This document shows positions 26,089-34,781 of a DNA stretch of 64,000 nt, piece by piece. The position numbers were made by a program, and so were the translations under genes. The number at the start of each line of letters is the position of its first letter. Within the stretch, counting starts at the first letter, position 1. The notes below the pieces were generated by a model. That model saw only the letters and a list, made by a program, of their open reading frames with translations, ran no database searches and had not been told where the DNA came from. This DNA comes from Pelagicoccus mobilis (GTDB taxonomy: Bacteria > Verrucomicrobiota > Verrucomicrobiia > Opitutales > Opitutaceae), in NCBI RefSeq assembly GCF_016595505.1, contig NZ_JAENIL010000007.1, forward strand, positions 1-64,000, written 5' to 3'.

Positions 26089-26135
26089 CCCTCCTCTAGT
26101 TTTTCTGGGTTCCTCAAATCCACACCAGAAAAATT

Positions 26136-26166
26136 GTTCTAACCATATTGGAACGAATGGTAGAAC
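26136..26166. repeat. Isolated inverted repeat in a 375-bp gene-free stretch
   Basis: GTTCTA-A-CCAT / ATGG-TAGAAC, a 10-bp hairpin with one bulge. Nothing else recognisable lies in 25975-26349 apart from the terminator-like hairpin at 26057. Confidence 0.5.
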
Positions 26167-26349
26167 GAACAACTGCTATGCCTGAATGAGACCGGAAAAG
26201 AAATTTTCTGTTTCCTCTTTTTGACGAAAAACTCACGAGCTTTGAAAATTCGTTTTCTCACGCGCGGGTAATCCACAGGAGCAGCTTCGTTCTGGAAATT
26301 GACCGAACATCCCACCAATCTACTCCCCAATCCCTCCAACTACTTCATT

Positions 26350-27417
26350 ATGAGCCCCCTCCTGCGCGTATTCCTCGTCCTTTCCACCACCCTGCTCTCC
26401 TTCTGGATACTCACCAGCGGCAAGGAACTGATCATCCCCTTTGTCCACGCCGTGTTCATTTGGTACCTGATCAACGTCCTCTCCACCGCGATCATGAAGC
26501 TCAACATCCGCGGGCGGACACTTCCCGCAAGTCTTCGCTATCTCGCGTCCGCGTTGGTCATCGTCGCCGCCCTGGCGACCCTATTCAATTTCATCACACA
26601 AAACGTCAGCCAAGTCATCAGCGTCGCTCCGGAATACCAAGCCCGGCTTCAACCCCTCATCGACAAGGCCCTCGGCTGGTTTCCCCTCGAAGAGCCCCCC
26701 AGCCTCAGGGAATTCATCGCACAGTTCGACTTAAATACCATTATTTCCGGGCTCGCCTCCTCCCTCGCCGGCATCGCCAGCAACGCCAGCATCATCGCCA
26801 TCTACGTCATCTTCCTCTTTCTCGAACAACGCAGCTTCGGCCCAAAAATCCGAGGCATGACCCGAGGCAACACCAGCACCTCATCAAGCGAAATCTTCGA
26901 AATCATCACCGAGATCGACCAAGACATTCGCACCTACATCGGCATAAAGACCCTGACCAGCGCCATCACCGGCATTGTCAGCTTCAGCATCATGGCAGCC
27001 ATCGGACTCGATTTCGCAGCCTTCTGGGGAGTGCTCATCTTCTTCCTAAACTTCATCCCCACCGTCGGCTCCATCCTCGCTACCATCTTCCCCTCCCTCC
27101 TCTCGCTGCTAGTCTTCCAATCACCCCTCCCGATCATCGGAGTCGTAGGCGGCGTCACCGCGACCCAAGTCCTCGTCGGCAACGTCCTCGAACCGAAGCT
27201 CATGGGCAACACCCTCAACCTCAGCCCGCTGGTCATCCTCTTCTCCCTCAGCCTCTGGGGCGCTCTCTGGGGAGTCACCGGCATGTTCCTCTGCGTGCCA
27301 ATCACCGTCATCACCATGATCGTCTGCTCCCATTTCCCCCAGACACGCCCCTTCGCCGTCCTCCTCTCCGCTAACGGACGCGTCCGCGGAAAACGGAAAC
27401 CAGAAGAGCAAAGGTAG
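26350..27417 (+). CDS. AI-2E family (PerM/TqsA-type) membrane transporter
   Basis: 355 residues from the ATG at 26350; an in-frame TTG lies 51 bp upstream. About eight TM segments surround a soluble loop near residues 90-140 (VAPEYQARLQPLIDKALGWF). The C-terminal family signature is visible: FWGVLIFFLNFIPTVGS, and GNVLEPKLMGNTLNLSPLVI. Members export small molecules or ions, including AI-2 and Na+/H+; the substrate is undefined. The gene ends CAA AGG TAG inside a REP head (27414-27417). Confidence 0.88.
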   Translation: MSPLLRVFLVLSTTLLSFWILTSGKELIIPFVHAVFIWYLINVLSTAIMKLNIRGRTLPASLRYLASALVIVAALATLFNFITQNVSQVISVAPEYQARLQPLIDKALGWFPLEEPPSLREFIAQFDLNTIISGLASSLAGIASNASIIAIYVIFLFLEQRSFGPKIRGMTRGNTSTSSSEIFEIITEIDQDIRTYIGIKTLTSAITGIVSFSIMAAIGLDFAAFWGVLIFFLNFIPTVGSILATIFPSLLSLLVFQSPLPIIGVVGGVTATQVLVGNVLEPKLMGNTLNLSPLVILFSLSLWGALWGVTGMFLCVPITVITMIVCSHFPQTRPFAVLLSANGRVRGKRKPEEQR

Positions 27418-27440
27418 CGCCCCTTGCCCCCAACGGGCAT
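27414..27440 (+). repeat. REP element, GCCC(C)TTG/CAA(C)GGGC stem
   Basis: GTAG head 27414-27417 contains the stop of the AI-2E gene, followed by an imperfect stem with a CCCC loop. Confidence 0.75.
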
Positions 27441-27447
27441 TCTCGCC

Positions 27448-28149
27448 CTACCGACGCCTCAACACCAGCGTCCGATTCGTCCCCTTAAAAAACTCGTGAT
27501 CCACCTCCTGAATACACGAGTCAAAGCCCAACACATCCGCAAGCTCCAACAACTCATCGAGATACGGATACCGCTCGCTCCCATTATCCACCACCGGGTG
27601 GATCCGCGCCTCCTCCTTCGCCACGCGACACAACTCCTTAAACGCCGCACGGTGAAACTCCAAATCGAGAGTATCCGAGTAGATAAACAACAAGTGCCCG
27701 CAAAGCACCACATCGAAAGCCCTGTCTTCGAATTCCAAATACGGCAGACTTCCTTCTCGATAACGCCCCAAAGCCTTACCAGTGGAGTAGTCCGCTAAAA
27801 AACGGAGCAAACCTACGAAGCGAACAGCCTCCGCCTCGTCGATCGACCGATACGTTCGCTCTACGAACGTATCCGGCGGAGCCAGACGTACCCTATCGAA
27901 CATCAACCGAAAGTCCGCCATCGCCAGATCGCGGACCGCAGCCGGACTACGATAAAAAATCGGATCGACTCCGATCGCTCTAATCCCCACCGCATTCGCT
28001 TCCGCCACAAACGACGACGGACCTGACGGACATTCCAATACGGACTTCCCGAACAAGTCTCTTTCATCGAGACCGAAGCATCTCAAAAGCTCCTCATACG
28101 GACGGCCAAAAAAGTAGATAGAAGTAAGCTCAAAAATATTCTGTGACAT
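27448..28149 (-). CDS. Putative SAM-dependent methyltransferase
   Basis: 233 residues with a class I methyltransferase outline: motif I VLECPSGPSSFVAEA, GIRAIGVDPIFY at strand 2, FDVVLCGHLLFIYSDTLD at motif IV and a helix FHRAAFKELCRVAKEEARI. Motif I lacks the canonical GxGxG (PSGPS instead), so the annotation is tentative. Substrate unknown. Confidence 0.65.
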   Translation of the reverse strand: MSQNIFELTSIYFFGRPYEELLRCFGLDERDLFGKSVLECPSGPSSFVAEANAVGIRAIGVDPIFYRSPAAVRDLAMADFRLMFDRVRLAPPDTFVERTYRSIDEAEAVRFVGLLRFLADYSTGKALGRYREGSLPYLEFEDRAFDVVLCGHLLFIYSDTLDLEFHRAAFKELCRVAKEEARIHPVVDNGSERYPYLDELLELADVLGFDSCIQEVDHEFFKGTNRTLVLRRR

Positions 28150-28214
28150 GATAAAAGTGACTCTAGTGTTACCCCTTTCGCAAAGAAGGGTTGATCATTA
28201 GTAGAATCTAAAAG

Positions 28215-28240
28215 GTAGCGGCCGTTGTCCCCAACGACCA
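28215..28240 (+). repeat. REP element, GTTG-TCCC-CAAC subtype
   Basis: GTAG head 28215-28218, stem GGCCGTTG/CAACGACC with TCCC loop; same subtype as 979 and 11417. Confidence 0.75.
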
Positions 28241-28283
28241 TATCGATGGTTCGCCATGCATGCGACGACCAAAATTTGGATAC

Positions 28284-28317
28284 AAAAAAACCTGCTCTCC
28301 CATTCGGATAGCAGGTT
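28284..28317 (-). terminator. Rho-independent terminator, minus strand
   Basis: Arms AACCTGCT (28289-28296) and AGCAGGTT (28310-28317) form a hairpin followed on the minus strand by seven T. It terminates the FmdB-like gene and the small ORF at 28342. Confidence 0.85.
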
Positions 28318-28341
28318 CGGCAATTCGTTAGCAGGAAGCTC

Positions 28342-28437
28342 TTAGCTTCGCCATCGCCGAACCTTAGAACCACGCCACCACGCGCCCATCGAAAGAAGGA
28401 CGTTCGCGAAGGTTACAAAGGTGGCTGAAAGTTTCAT
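28342..28437 (-). CDS. Candidate 31-residue small protein
   Basis: An ATG frame encodes a hydrophobic N-terminal half (MKLSATFVTFANVLLSMGAW) and a strongly basic tail (WRGSKVRRWRS). It ends 25 bp before a strong terminator and starts 57 bp after the FmdB-like gene on the same strand. Composition suggests a membrane-associated small protein. No clear Shine-Dalgarno sequence; no family recognised. Confidence 0.35.
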   Translation of the reverse strand: MKLSATFVTFANVLLSMGAWWRGSKVRRWRS

Positions 28438-28493
28438 CGTTCGGCGATCTGAAATAAACAGAGCTGCAATGACAAGCACGAAAGCGCGCCCGC

Positions 28494-29033
28494 TCAGTCG
28501 CAATACTCAGACATGTCGTACAAGTTAGGATCCTTCTTGCTTCCCAACAACCGGCGACGAAGCCGGCGGATCTTCCCCGCAGCGCTAGAGTCTCCGCCCT
28601 CTCCGCCAAGGTCGTCCATCCCATCCAACGCATCGCCAAACTCATCCTCCAGCGCCTCCGGGTCTTCACCTGCTTCAAGACGGCCGATCATCTCATTCAT
28701 CTCCTCAGGCATCTTCTCGCCCGTGAGGTCCGTCATCTTACGCATGAGGTGAGCCATCTGTTTCGGGTCCGGATTATCCTCGTCCATGCCAGCCATGTCC
28801 CGCTCGAGCTCAGCCATCACCCGCTCCATCTTCGCATCGTCCATATCGTCCAAAGCATCCGCATCAGCCGGATCCTTGGCATTCCCAACGAATGCGAAGC
28901 TGCTCACCTTCTTCTGCATGGTGTACTCCGCATTCTCCGGACAACGAGGCGTCTTGTCGCCATAGGAAAGCGACTTCGCGAGAAAAGAGTAAGTCGTATT
29001 ATTCTCAGGGCAGTAAAACTCGTAGATCGGCAT
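28494..29033 (-). CDS. FmdB-like protein with degenerate zinc ribbon and acidic tail
   Basis: 179 residues from ATG 29033, chosen because it begins with the family hallmark MPIYEF; the frame is open further upstream into a REP. The N-terminal 50 residues match FmdB zinc ribbons (PIYEFYCPE..., PRCPE..., MQKKVSSFAFVG), but each CxxC knuckle reads CPEN, leaving only two cysteines. The C-terminal 120 residues are acidic and helical (ADALDDMDDAKMERVMAELERDM) and Met-rich, ending in a basic stretch. The family's function is unclear. Confidence 0.75.
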   Translation of the reverse strand: MPIYEFYCPENNTTYSFLAKSLSYGDKTPRCPENAEYTMQKKVSSFAFVGNAKDPADADALDDMDDAKMERVMAELERDMAGMDEDNPDPKQMAHLMRKMTDLTGEKMPEEMNEMIGRLEAGEDPEALEDEFGDALDGMDDLGGEGGDSSAAGKIRRLRRRLLGSKKDPNLYDMSEYCD

Positions 29034-29078
29034 ACCAATCTTCGAAAGAATCCCACCCACAGATGGCAAGCGGAAAAG

Positions 29079-29120
29079 GTAGGGCGTGGGTGCCGTCCCT
29101 CGCCTCGTCCCCAACGCTAC
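29079..29120. repeat. Degenerate REP pair
   Basis: GTAG at 29079-29082 and inverted CTAC at 29117-29120. The inverted head contains the TAG stop of the minus-strand histidine kinase (GGG TAG). The stems are imperfect. Confidence 0.6.
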
Positions 29121-30556
29121 CCAACTACCGGAAAACGCGCCTCAAAACAGGCACCCCCTTGGCTTCGGTTCGACGCGACCAAACTCCCGCCATGCTTCTC
29201 CACAATCTCCTTCGAAATCGACAGCCCCAACCCCAAACCAAAACTCCCGCTGGAATTCTTGGTCGTAAAGTTCGCCTCGAACACCTTCTCCAGCTTGTCA
29301 GGATCGATCCCCGATCCGCTATCTTCGATCCGTACCAACACCTCTTCGCCTTCCTGAATCGCAGTCACGCAGATCTCCCCTCCCTCTTCCGTCGCATCCA
29401 TCGCGTTCGCCAACAAGTTCGTCCAAATCTGATTCACCTCTCCCAAATTGCAGGAAACCTTCGGCAAAGGACTTAAGTCCAGACTCAACTCATAACGCTT
29501 CAGGCGATTGTTCAGCACGGTCAGCGTATCACGAATCCCTTCCACCAAATCGCTATCTTCCCACTCCGATCCGCCTTGCTTGCCATAGTTACGCAAACTC
29601 GTAACGATTTTTCCGATACGCCCACCAGACAGACGGACCGCCCTGAAGCAGACCCCAAGCTCGTAAACAGCAAGCAAGCGATCCAGATCCTTAGACTTCC
29701 TCTTCACATACGGGCCAATCAACTTCAAAGCCGGATCGGTTAGCTGAGCCATGCGACGCGCCATCGGCCGCCCCACTCCCTGAAAGTCCACCATCACCGC
29801 ATCCATCCGCGTACGCTTCTCTTCCGGACTCCAATACGGACACTCCCAGCCCTCGCGAATCAACTCCTGCTCCACCTCCCCTTCACTCTCCATGCGAACC
29901 GCCTTTTCCAAAGCATCCTTCGCTGATTCGATCCCTCGCAGCAAGGCTCCCACGGGATTGTTGATCTCATGAGCGATACCGGCCAACAACTGCCCCATCG
30001 TGGCTAGCTTTTCCTGGTTCACCAAACGGTTCGTCGTTTCCTCCAGCCGTTTGAGCGTATCACGCAATTGGTTACGTTCGCTCTCGAGCTGAGCAGAGAG
30101 TTTGTCTCGAGCCACCTGAGAGCGAATCATGTTGCGGTAGCGATCTGACAAATTGCGCACGAACAAGCCCTGTACCGCGCGAACAAAATCCGGACGCTCC
30201 GCCGTGAGCGAATCAAACAGCTGGCGATCAATCGATACGCACGCGATCTCCGTATCCGCCACCACACTGGCAAACACCTCCGTTTTCCCCCAGAAGCTAG
30301 TCAAGCCCAACAACGCCCCCGGTCCAAACGTATCAACCTCCAAGGAACACCCCGACTCGTCCAATTTCAGCAGGCGAGCCCGCCCCTCCATGAGAATGAT
30401 CAGGCTATCGTTAAGCTCGCCCTCACGTAAGATCGTTTCCCCTTCCTGAAAGCGGCGACGCGATCCCTTGAGCTGAGGCAACGCCTCCACCAAAGCCCGC
30501 ATACCTTCTTCCGAAAGCGTCGACTCCGAAAAAACGCTCTTTAGCGAGTCATCCAT
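29117..30556 (-). CDS. Histidine kinase with N-terminal cyclic-nucleotide-binding-like domain
   Basis: 479-residue cytosolic sensor. A CRP/cNMP-type beta-roll (about residues 10-130; GSRRRFQEGETILREGE, LIILMEGRARLL, LLGLTSFWG) is followed by a coiled coil (about 150-185), HisKA with H196 in GIAHEINNPVG, and HATPase_c (NLLANAMDAT, GSGIDPDKLEKVFE, GLGLGLSISKEIVEKHGG). No TM segments. The residues of the cNMP pocket are not conserved clearly enough to name a ligand. It is 10 bp downstream of a stand-alone receiver gene, its likely partner. Confidence 0.9.
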   Translation of the reverse strand: MDDSLKSVFSESTLSEEGMRALVEALPQLKGSRRRFQEGETILREGELNDSLIILMEGRARLLKLDESGCSLEVDTFGPGALLGLTSFWGKTEVFASVVADTEIACVSIDRQLFDSLTAERPDFVRAVQGLFVRNLSDRYRNMIRSQVARDKLSAQLESERNQLRDTLKRLEETTNRLVNQEKLATMGQLLAGIAHEINNPVGALLRGIESAKDALEKAVRMESEGEVEQELIREGWECPYWSPEEKRTRMDAVMVDFQGVGRPMARRMAQLTDPALKLIGPYVKRKSKDLDRLLAVYELGVCFRAVRLSGGRIGKIVTSLRNYGKQGGSEWEDSDLVEGIRDTLTVLNNRLKRYELSLDLSPLPKVSCNLGEVNQIWTNLLANAMDATEEGGEICVTAIQEGEEVLVRIEDSGSGIDPDKLEKVFEANFTTKNSSGSFGLGLGLSISKEIVEKHGGSLVASNRSQGGACFEARFPVVG

Positions 30557-30566
30557 ACTGATCAGA

Positions 30567-31064
30567 TCACGTATCCGAAATTAAACCACGCTTGTAGGAG
30601 TGCTCCGCCAAACGAGTCGCGTCCAAAATCGACATATACGGAAGCGGATCAATGTTCCTTGAAATCACATAATCCGTCAGCAAACGCTTCGCCGCCTGCA
30701 AAAGGCCTTCCTGGGTCCAAGGTTTCGACACGTAAAAATCCAGACCAGCATTGTTGATCGCCGAAACTGTCGCTTCCAATCCAGCCTGCCCAGTAAGCAA
30801 AGCCTTCCGAGAACGCTTCCACTGCGGCTGCCCATCGAGCCAACTCAAAAATTCGCCACCCGTCTCCTTAGGCATCACGTGGTCGCAGAAAATAAGCCCG
30901 AGCTCAGCGCCCTGAGCATCGATCCGCTCCAAGACTTGACGCGCCTCGTCAGCTGAAGACGCGATCTCAAGCGGGAACACCTCTTCCATAGTCGCCAAGT
31001 CTCGCTCGACCGCTTCGAGAACATCCGCCTCGTCATCAACGCAAAGAATATATATCTGATTCAT
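30567..31064 (-). CDS. Single-domain response regulator
   Basis: 165 residues from the ATG at 31064 (a TTG 12 bp upstream is in frame). CVDDEADVLEA gives the acidic pocket, D61 in LIFCDHVMP is the phospho-acceptor, and the conserved Lys is in FYVSKPW. There is no DNA-binding output domain; the C-terminal 45 residues (LQAAKRLLTDYVISR) form helices. It is co-oriented with the kinase downstream and follows the SLC13 transporter by 21 bp, so all three may be co-transcribed. Confidence 0.88.
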   Translation of the reverse strand: MNQIYILCVDDEADVLEAVERDLATMEEVFPLEIASSADEARQVLERIDAQGAELGLIFCDHVMPKETGGEFLSWLDGQPQWKRSRKALLTGQAGLEATVSAINNAGLDFYVSKPWTQEGLLQAAKRLLTDYVISRNIDPLPYMSILDATRLAEHSYKRGLISDT

Positions 31065-31085
31065 CTTCGTATCCAATATTCGAGT

Positions 31086-32699
31086 TTAGCTCACAATCAA
31101 AGGCCAGTAAGCGATACCGCAAACGATAGCGAGCAACACGCCTGCCACGCCTACGATCACCCCTACTTTCGCCATATCCTTCGTTTCAATGATTCCAGTC
31201 GCCATCGCGATCGCATTTGGCGGCGTCGAAATCGGCAAGACCATGGCGATACTGATAATCGCCGTGATCGAAACGATCGAAGCCACTAAATTGAAGTCTC
31301 CGGCGGCTGCTAGAGCTGCTCCAACCGTGATCGCCAATGGCATAATCATAGTAGCCGAAACCGTGTGCGAAATCAAATTCGCGATCAGATAGCCGACCAC
31401 TCCAAACACCACGATCACCCCGAGCGCTCCTAGGGAGTTCCAGGACACCAAGCCGATCAGCCACGCAGCCAATCCAGTCTCCTTGAGCGACAACCCAAGC
31501 GAGATGCCACCTCCCACCAGCCAGAGCACCTCCCAAGAAAATCCGCGAATGTCCTTCTTATCCAAAACACCTAAAGCCGGCAAAATAGCCACCGGGAGAA
31601 ACGCGATCATCGTCGTCGAAATCCCATGCAACTTCTCCGTCACCCACAGCAAAACCGTAACCGCGAAAATCACATAAGACGCGATCGCCTTGGCAGATTT
31701 GTCGAAGCTGCCCGCAAGCTTGATTTCCAGAGTATTCGCCTGCGGCTTGAACAGCGCGAGCAGTACCCACCAAGCAAATACAAGCAAAACGATAGTGAAC
31801 GGAACGGCCATCACCATCCAAGTCGAGAAGGAGATATTGATGCCAGACTCCTTGAGAGCAGCCAACGCCACCGCATTCGGCGGCGTTCCGATCGGAGTCG
31901 CGATCCCGCCGATATTGGCAGCCACCGGAATCGCCAAAGCGACGCACTTCCGAAACGGGTCAGTCGACGAGATGCTAGCCACGATCGGAAGCACTACCGT
32001 CATCATCATAGCAGTCGTCGCCGTGTTGCTCATAAACGCGGAAAGCGTCGCCGTACACAACATCAAGCCCAGACAAACCATCGCGGGACGCTTCCCAAAC
32101 GGCTTAAGCAAGACCCGCGTCAAACTCCTATCCAAACCAAACTTCACCGCTGCCGCCGCCAAAGCGAAGCCGCCAAGAAACAACATGATGATCGGACTCG
32201 CTAGCGTGTGGTAGAACGCCGTGTACGAAGTCGCTCCCGCCGTTATGGAGCGATGCTCAGGATCCGCGATCACCAGCGAGTTCTCATTGAGCCCCTCTCC
32301 CCGAACCGCCAGCGTGCCATCGCCGAGATCCACGACCTCGCTCGGCCGTACAACCTGAAGCGCCTTGTTCGACTTGTTGAGATAAAGCGAACCATCCTCG
32401 CCCAAACTCTCAGCAGGCACAAGCAAAGCCCCCGTCTCGTTCACCGAAACCTCCGCCAGCGGAGCCGTGCGAACCGAAAAGATGAAGCCCTGGCTACTCA
32501 GCAACATGATCTGCAAAAAGATCACCATCATCGAAGTCGCGTAGATAGGAATCGGCTCCATGATCCAGAAAACCGCGGCCAAAATGAAGATGCCCAAAGT
32601 GATCTGCGCCGGCAGCCCCAACCCCGGGATCGGTATAAAGATAGCAGCCAACAAGCCTGCAATTCCCACTAAAAGACCGAGAAAAGTCTTAAGTTTCAT
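31086..32699 (-). CDS. SLC13/DASS-family anion symporter
   Basis: 537-residue inner-membrane protein of the divalent-anion:Na+ symporter family. Signature segments are SNTATTAMMMTVVLPI (first SNT motif), GIATPIGTPPNAVAL and, near the C-terminus, LPISTPPNAIAMATGI. Substrates in the family are dicarboxylates, citrate, sulfate or phosphate. An unusual hydrophilic insert of about 75 residues (roughly 80-160) lies between the second and third TM segments, probably outside the membrane. The adjacent receiver/kinase pair may regulate it. Confidence 0.88.
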   Translation of the reverse strand: MKLKTFLGLLVGIAGLLAAIFIPIPGLGLPAQITLGIFILAAVFWIMEPIPIYATSMMVIFLQIMLLSSQGFIFSVRTAPLAEVSVNETGALLVPAESLGEDGSLYLNKSNKALQVVRPSEVVDLGDGTLAVRGEGLNENSLVIADPEHRSITAGATSYTAFYHTLASPIIMLFLGGFALAAAAVKFGLDRSLTRVLLKPFGKRPAMVCLGLMLCTATLSAFMSNTATTAMMMTVVLPIVASISSTDPFRKCVALAIPVAANIGGIATPIGTPPNAVALAALKESGINISFSTWMVMAVPFTIVLLVFAWWVLLALFKPQANTLEIKLAGSFDKSAKAIASYVIFAVTVLLWVTEKLHGISTTMIAFLPVAILPALGVLDKKDIRGFSWEVLWLVGGGISLGLSLKETGLAAWLIGLVSWNSLGALGVIVVFGVVGYLIANLISHTVSATMIMPLAITVGAALAAAGDFNLVASIVSITAIISIAMVLPISTPPNAIAMATGIIETKDMAKVGVIVGVAGVLLAIVCGIAYWPLIVS

Positions 32700-32862
32700 T
32701 CCAATAATATCTGTGTAAAAGCGGCGCGTGAGCCGGATTCAATTAGCGTCGCTTATCGACGCGTCGTTCAATAAAAGAATAACTACTCGTCATTTCCCTA
32801 TAATCAATCCTAAAGACGCTTAGAAGATACTTTGCGTCGAGAATAAACCAGCCCGACCGAGC

Positions 32863-34575
32863 TTATTCGATCTCCGCCAATACAGATTCGACGCTGCGCA
32901 CGCGGTCCTCCGGAAAGAATCCATTTATCCGCGCTATGATCTGCTGCAGGATTCCATCCGGACACGAGGCGCCGCCCGTCACCAAAACTCGAACACGCTC
33001 TTTCTCGGGCAAAAACGGCCGCGTTTCCATGCCCCCCTGCTTGGGGTTCTTCGGGTCGTAGGGAAAAATGAAATGCTCCACCTCAGACTTCGATCGGATG
33101 TTCCCTTCCGACTGGATATAGAACGCCCGATCCCCAAAACGCTCCTGGCAAAGACGGAACAGCTGAAACGTATTCGAACTGTTCTTACCACCAACCACGA
33201 TCGCCGCGTCGATATCCTCATCGAGAGCCTTCGCCAACGCGTCCTGATTCACTTGAGTCGCGTAGCAAAGCGTATCCCCCTTGCTGCTCATAGCTAGATG
33301 CTCGGTGATATGCGCCTCCCCGTAGGCCGCCGTCAGCGTCTCTTCCAAGTAAGCGATAATCTTGAGTGTCTCATTTCGCAGCAGCGTAGTCTGGTTAACC
33401 AAAGCGAGACGATCCAGATCCTTGCTCGGGTCAAATCCCACCGAAGCCCGCGAGACAAACGGAGCAAAGAGACGCTGTTTGTCTTCCTTTGTCTCCGCCA
33501 AGATCACCTCACCCAACTGGGCCGCTTCCTTCATGTCGCGGATCACCACCGAAGGGGCGTACTTGGCGCTGTTGGAGAAGGTCGCCTTCGTCTCCTCATG
33601 CTCAGCCTTGCCATGGATCACGATCGTGTACCCCTGCTGCCCGTACCGCCGCGCCGCCTTCCAGACCTTTTCCACCAGCATGCAGGTCGCGTCGTATTGA
33701 CGGATCGGCAAGCCCCGCTCGATCAAGCGCAGCTTATCCTCGTCCCGAGCTCCAAAGGCCGGGATGATCACGATATCCTGATCGCTCAGCCCCTCCCAGT
33801 ATGGAAGCCCCGTCGCCTCCTCGATCACCGGCACCCCCTTGTCGCTCTGCAAGTACTTCAAGCCTCGCTCCTGCAAATCCTGGTTAACGAAAGGATTGTG
33901 AATGAGCTCGCTCAGCATGAACACCCGCTTACCAGGGTTAGCCGCCAAAGTCTCGTAAGCGCGCTCGATCGCGTTTTGCACCCCCAGACAAAAACCGAAA
34001 TGACTGGGCAACAAATATTCAGCCGCTCCGAAATCCAAGCGGGCCGGGCTCGTCGCAGAACGCTCCTTCGCCCGCTTCACCGCCTTGATCGCGTCACACA
34101 AAGCGCTGTGGTAAAGCGCGACCGACGTATCGTCGACTTGGTAAACCTTCCGGTTCCGCTCCTTCTCCGCCCGGAAGCGATAAATGTAGTCGTTGGCGTT
34201 CAGATACAAATACGGCACCCGGATCGCGTTCGCCCGCAAACGAGCCACGCAAAGCTCCGGCAGCTTCGTCTCCTTGTAAAACTCCCGCAACGAGGTCGCC
34301 AGCCAACCGCCCTCCGCCATATCCGGCGGCAACTCCATGTCATCCAAGGCCACGAAAAAGAGCCCCTCCTCAATCGACACGAGCCTCTCCTCGCGCCCCA
34401 TGGCTCGGAGCGTCTTCGACGCCTGAGCAACCGCTTCCTCGCCAAACGCAAACGGCTTGAGCTTTCCGCAGTTCTTGCCACGGCGGGTCACTATCTTGCT
34501 GTTGCCTAAAAACAAGCAAACGGTCGTCTCTTCGACGGAGATTTGGGCAGGCTGGACTGGTTGGTCAGAACTCAT
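32863..34575 (-). CDS. ispH: 4-hydroxy-3-methylbut-2-enyl diphosphate reductase, extended plant/cyanobacterial type
   Basis: 570 residues from ATG 34575; the terminal enzyme of the MEP isoprenoid pathway. The [4Fe-4S] cysteines are in FGFCLGV (C196), DATCMLV and DTLCYAT. Substrate residues are in HNPFVN, the IHGKAEHEET region and KNSSN. PAFGAR replaces the SAHG motif of E. coli, as in cyanobacterial and plant enzymes. The core is preceded by about 180 extra residues (SVEETTVCLFLGNSKIV...) of no recognised domain. Divergent from sulP. Confidence 0.9.
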   Translation of the reverse strand: MSSDQPVQPAQISVEETTVCLFLGNSKIVTRRGKNCGKLKPFAFGEEAVAQASKTLRAMGREERLVSIEEGLFFVALDDMELPPDMAEGGWLATSLREFYKETKLPELCVARLRANAIRVPYLYLNANDYIYRFRAEKERNRKVYQVDDTSVALYHSALCDAIKAVKRAKERSATSPARLDFGAAEYLLPSHFGFCLGVQNAIERAYETLAANPGKRVFMLSELIHNPFVNQDLQERGLKYLQSDKGVPVIEEATGLPYWEGLSDQDIVIIPAFGARDEDKLRLIERGLPIRQYDATCMLVEKVWKAARRYGQQGYTIVIHGKAEHEETKATFSNSAKYAPSVVIRDMKEAAQLGEVILAETKEDKQRLFAPFVSRASVGFDPSKDLDRLALVNQTTLLRNETLKIIAYLEETLTAAYGEAHITEHLAMSSKGDTLCYATQVNQDALAKALDEDIDAAIVVGGKNSSNTFQLFRLCQERFGDRAFYIQSEGNIRSKSEVEHFIFPYDPKNPKQGGMETRPFLPEKERVRVLVTGGASCPDGILQQIIARINGFFPEDRVRSVESVLAEIE

Positions 34576-34781
34576 CAGCCGCCCATTCAAACGAGGCTCC
34601 CACACACCGCAAACACAGATTCCACCGGAAACCAAAGCGCCTCGTACAGAGGAATTTCGATTGTACCAAATACTCCTTACCCGTTAAGCGAACATTGCTC
34701 TCGCCTGCCTTCACCAGATCTCTAAAACTCCCAGCTTCAAACAACAGACCGCTGAACGACCTCCACCGTTCTCCCATCACT

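Noticed and set aside
26139-26339. 66-codon minus-strand frame in the gene-free stretch
   Set aside because: Starts with TTG, lacks a ribosome binding site, overlaps the next gene's start region and runs across hairpins.
33298-34509. 403-codon open frame on the plus strand antisense to ispH
   Set aside because: Its composition is Arg/Leu/Gln-rich without domains, and it is the mirror of a well-conserved gene on the other strand in a GC-rich genome.
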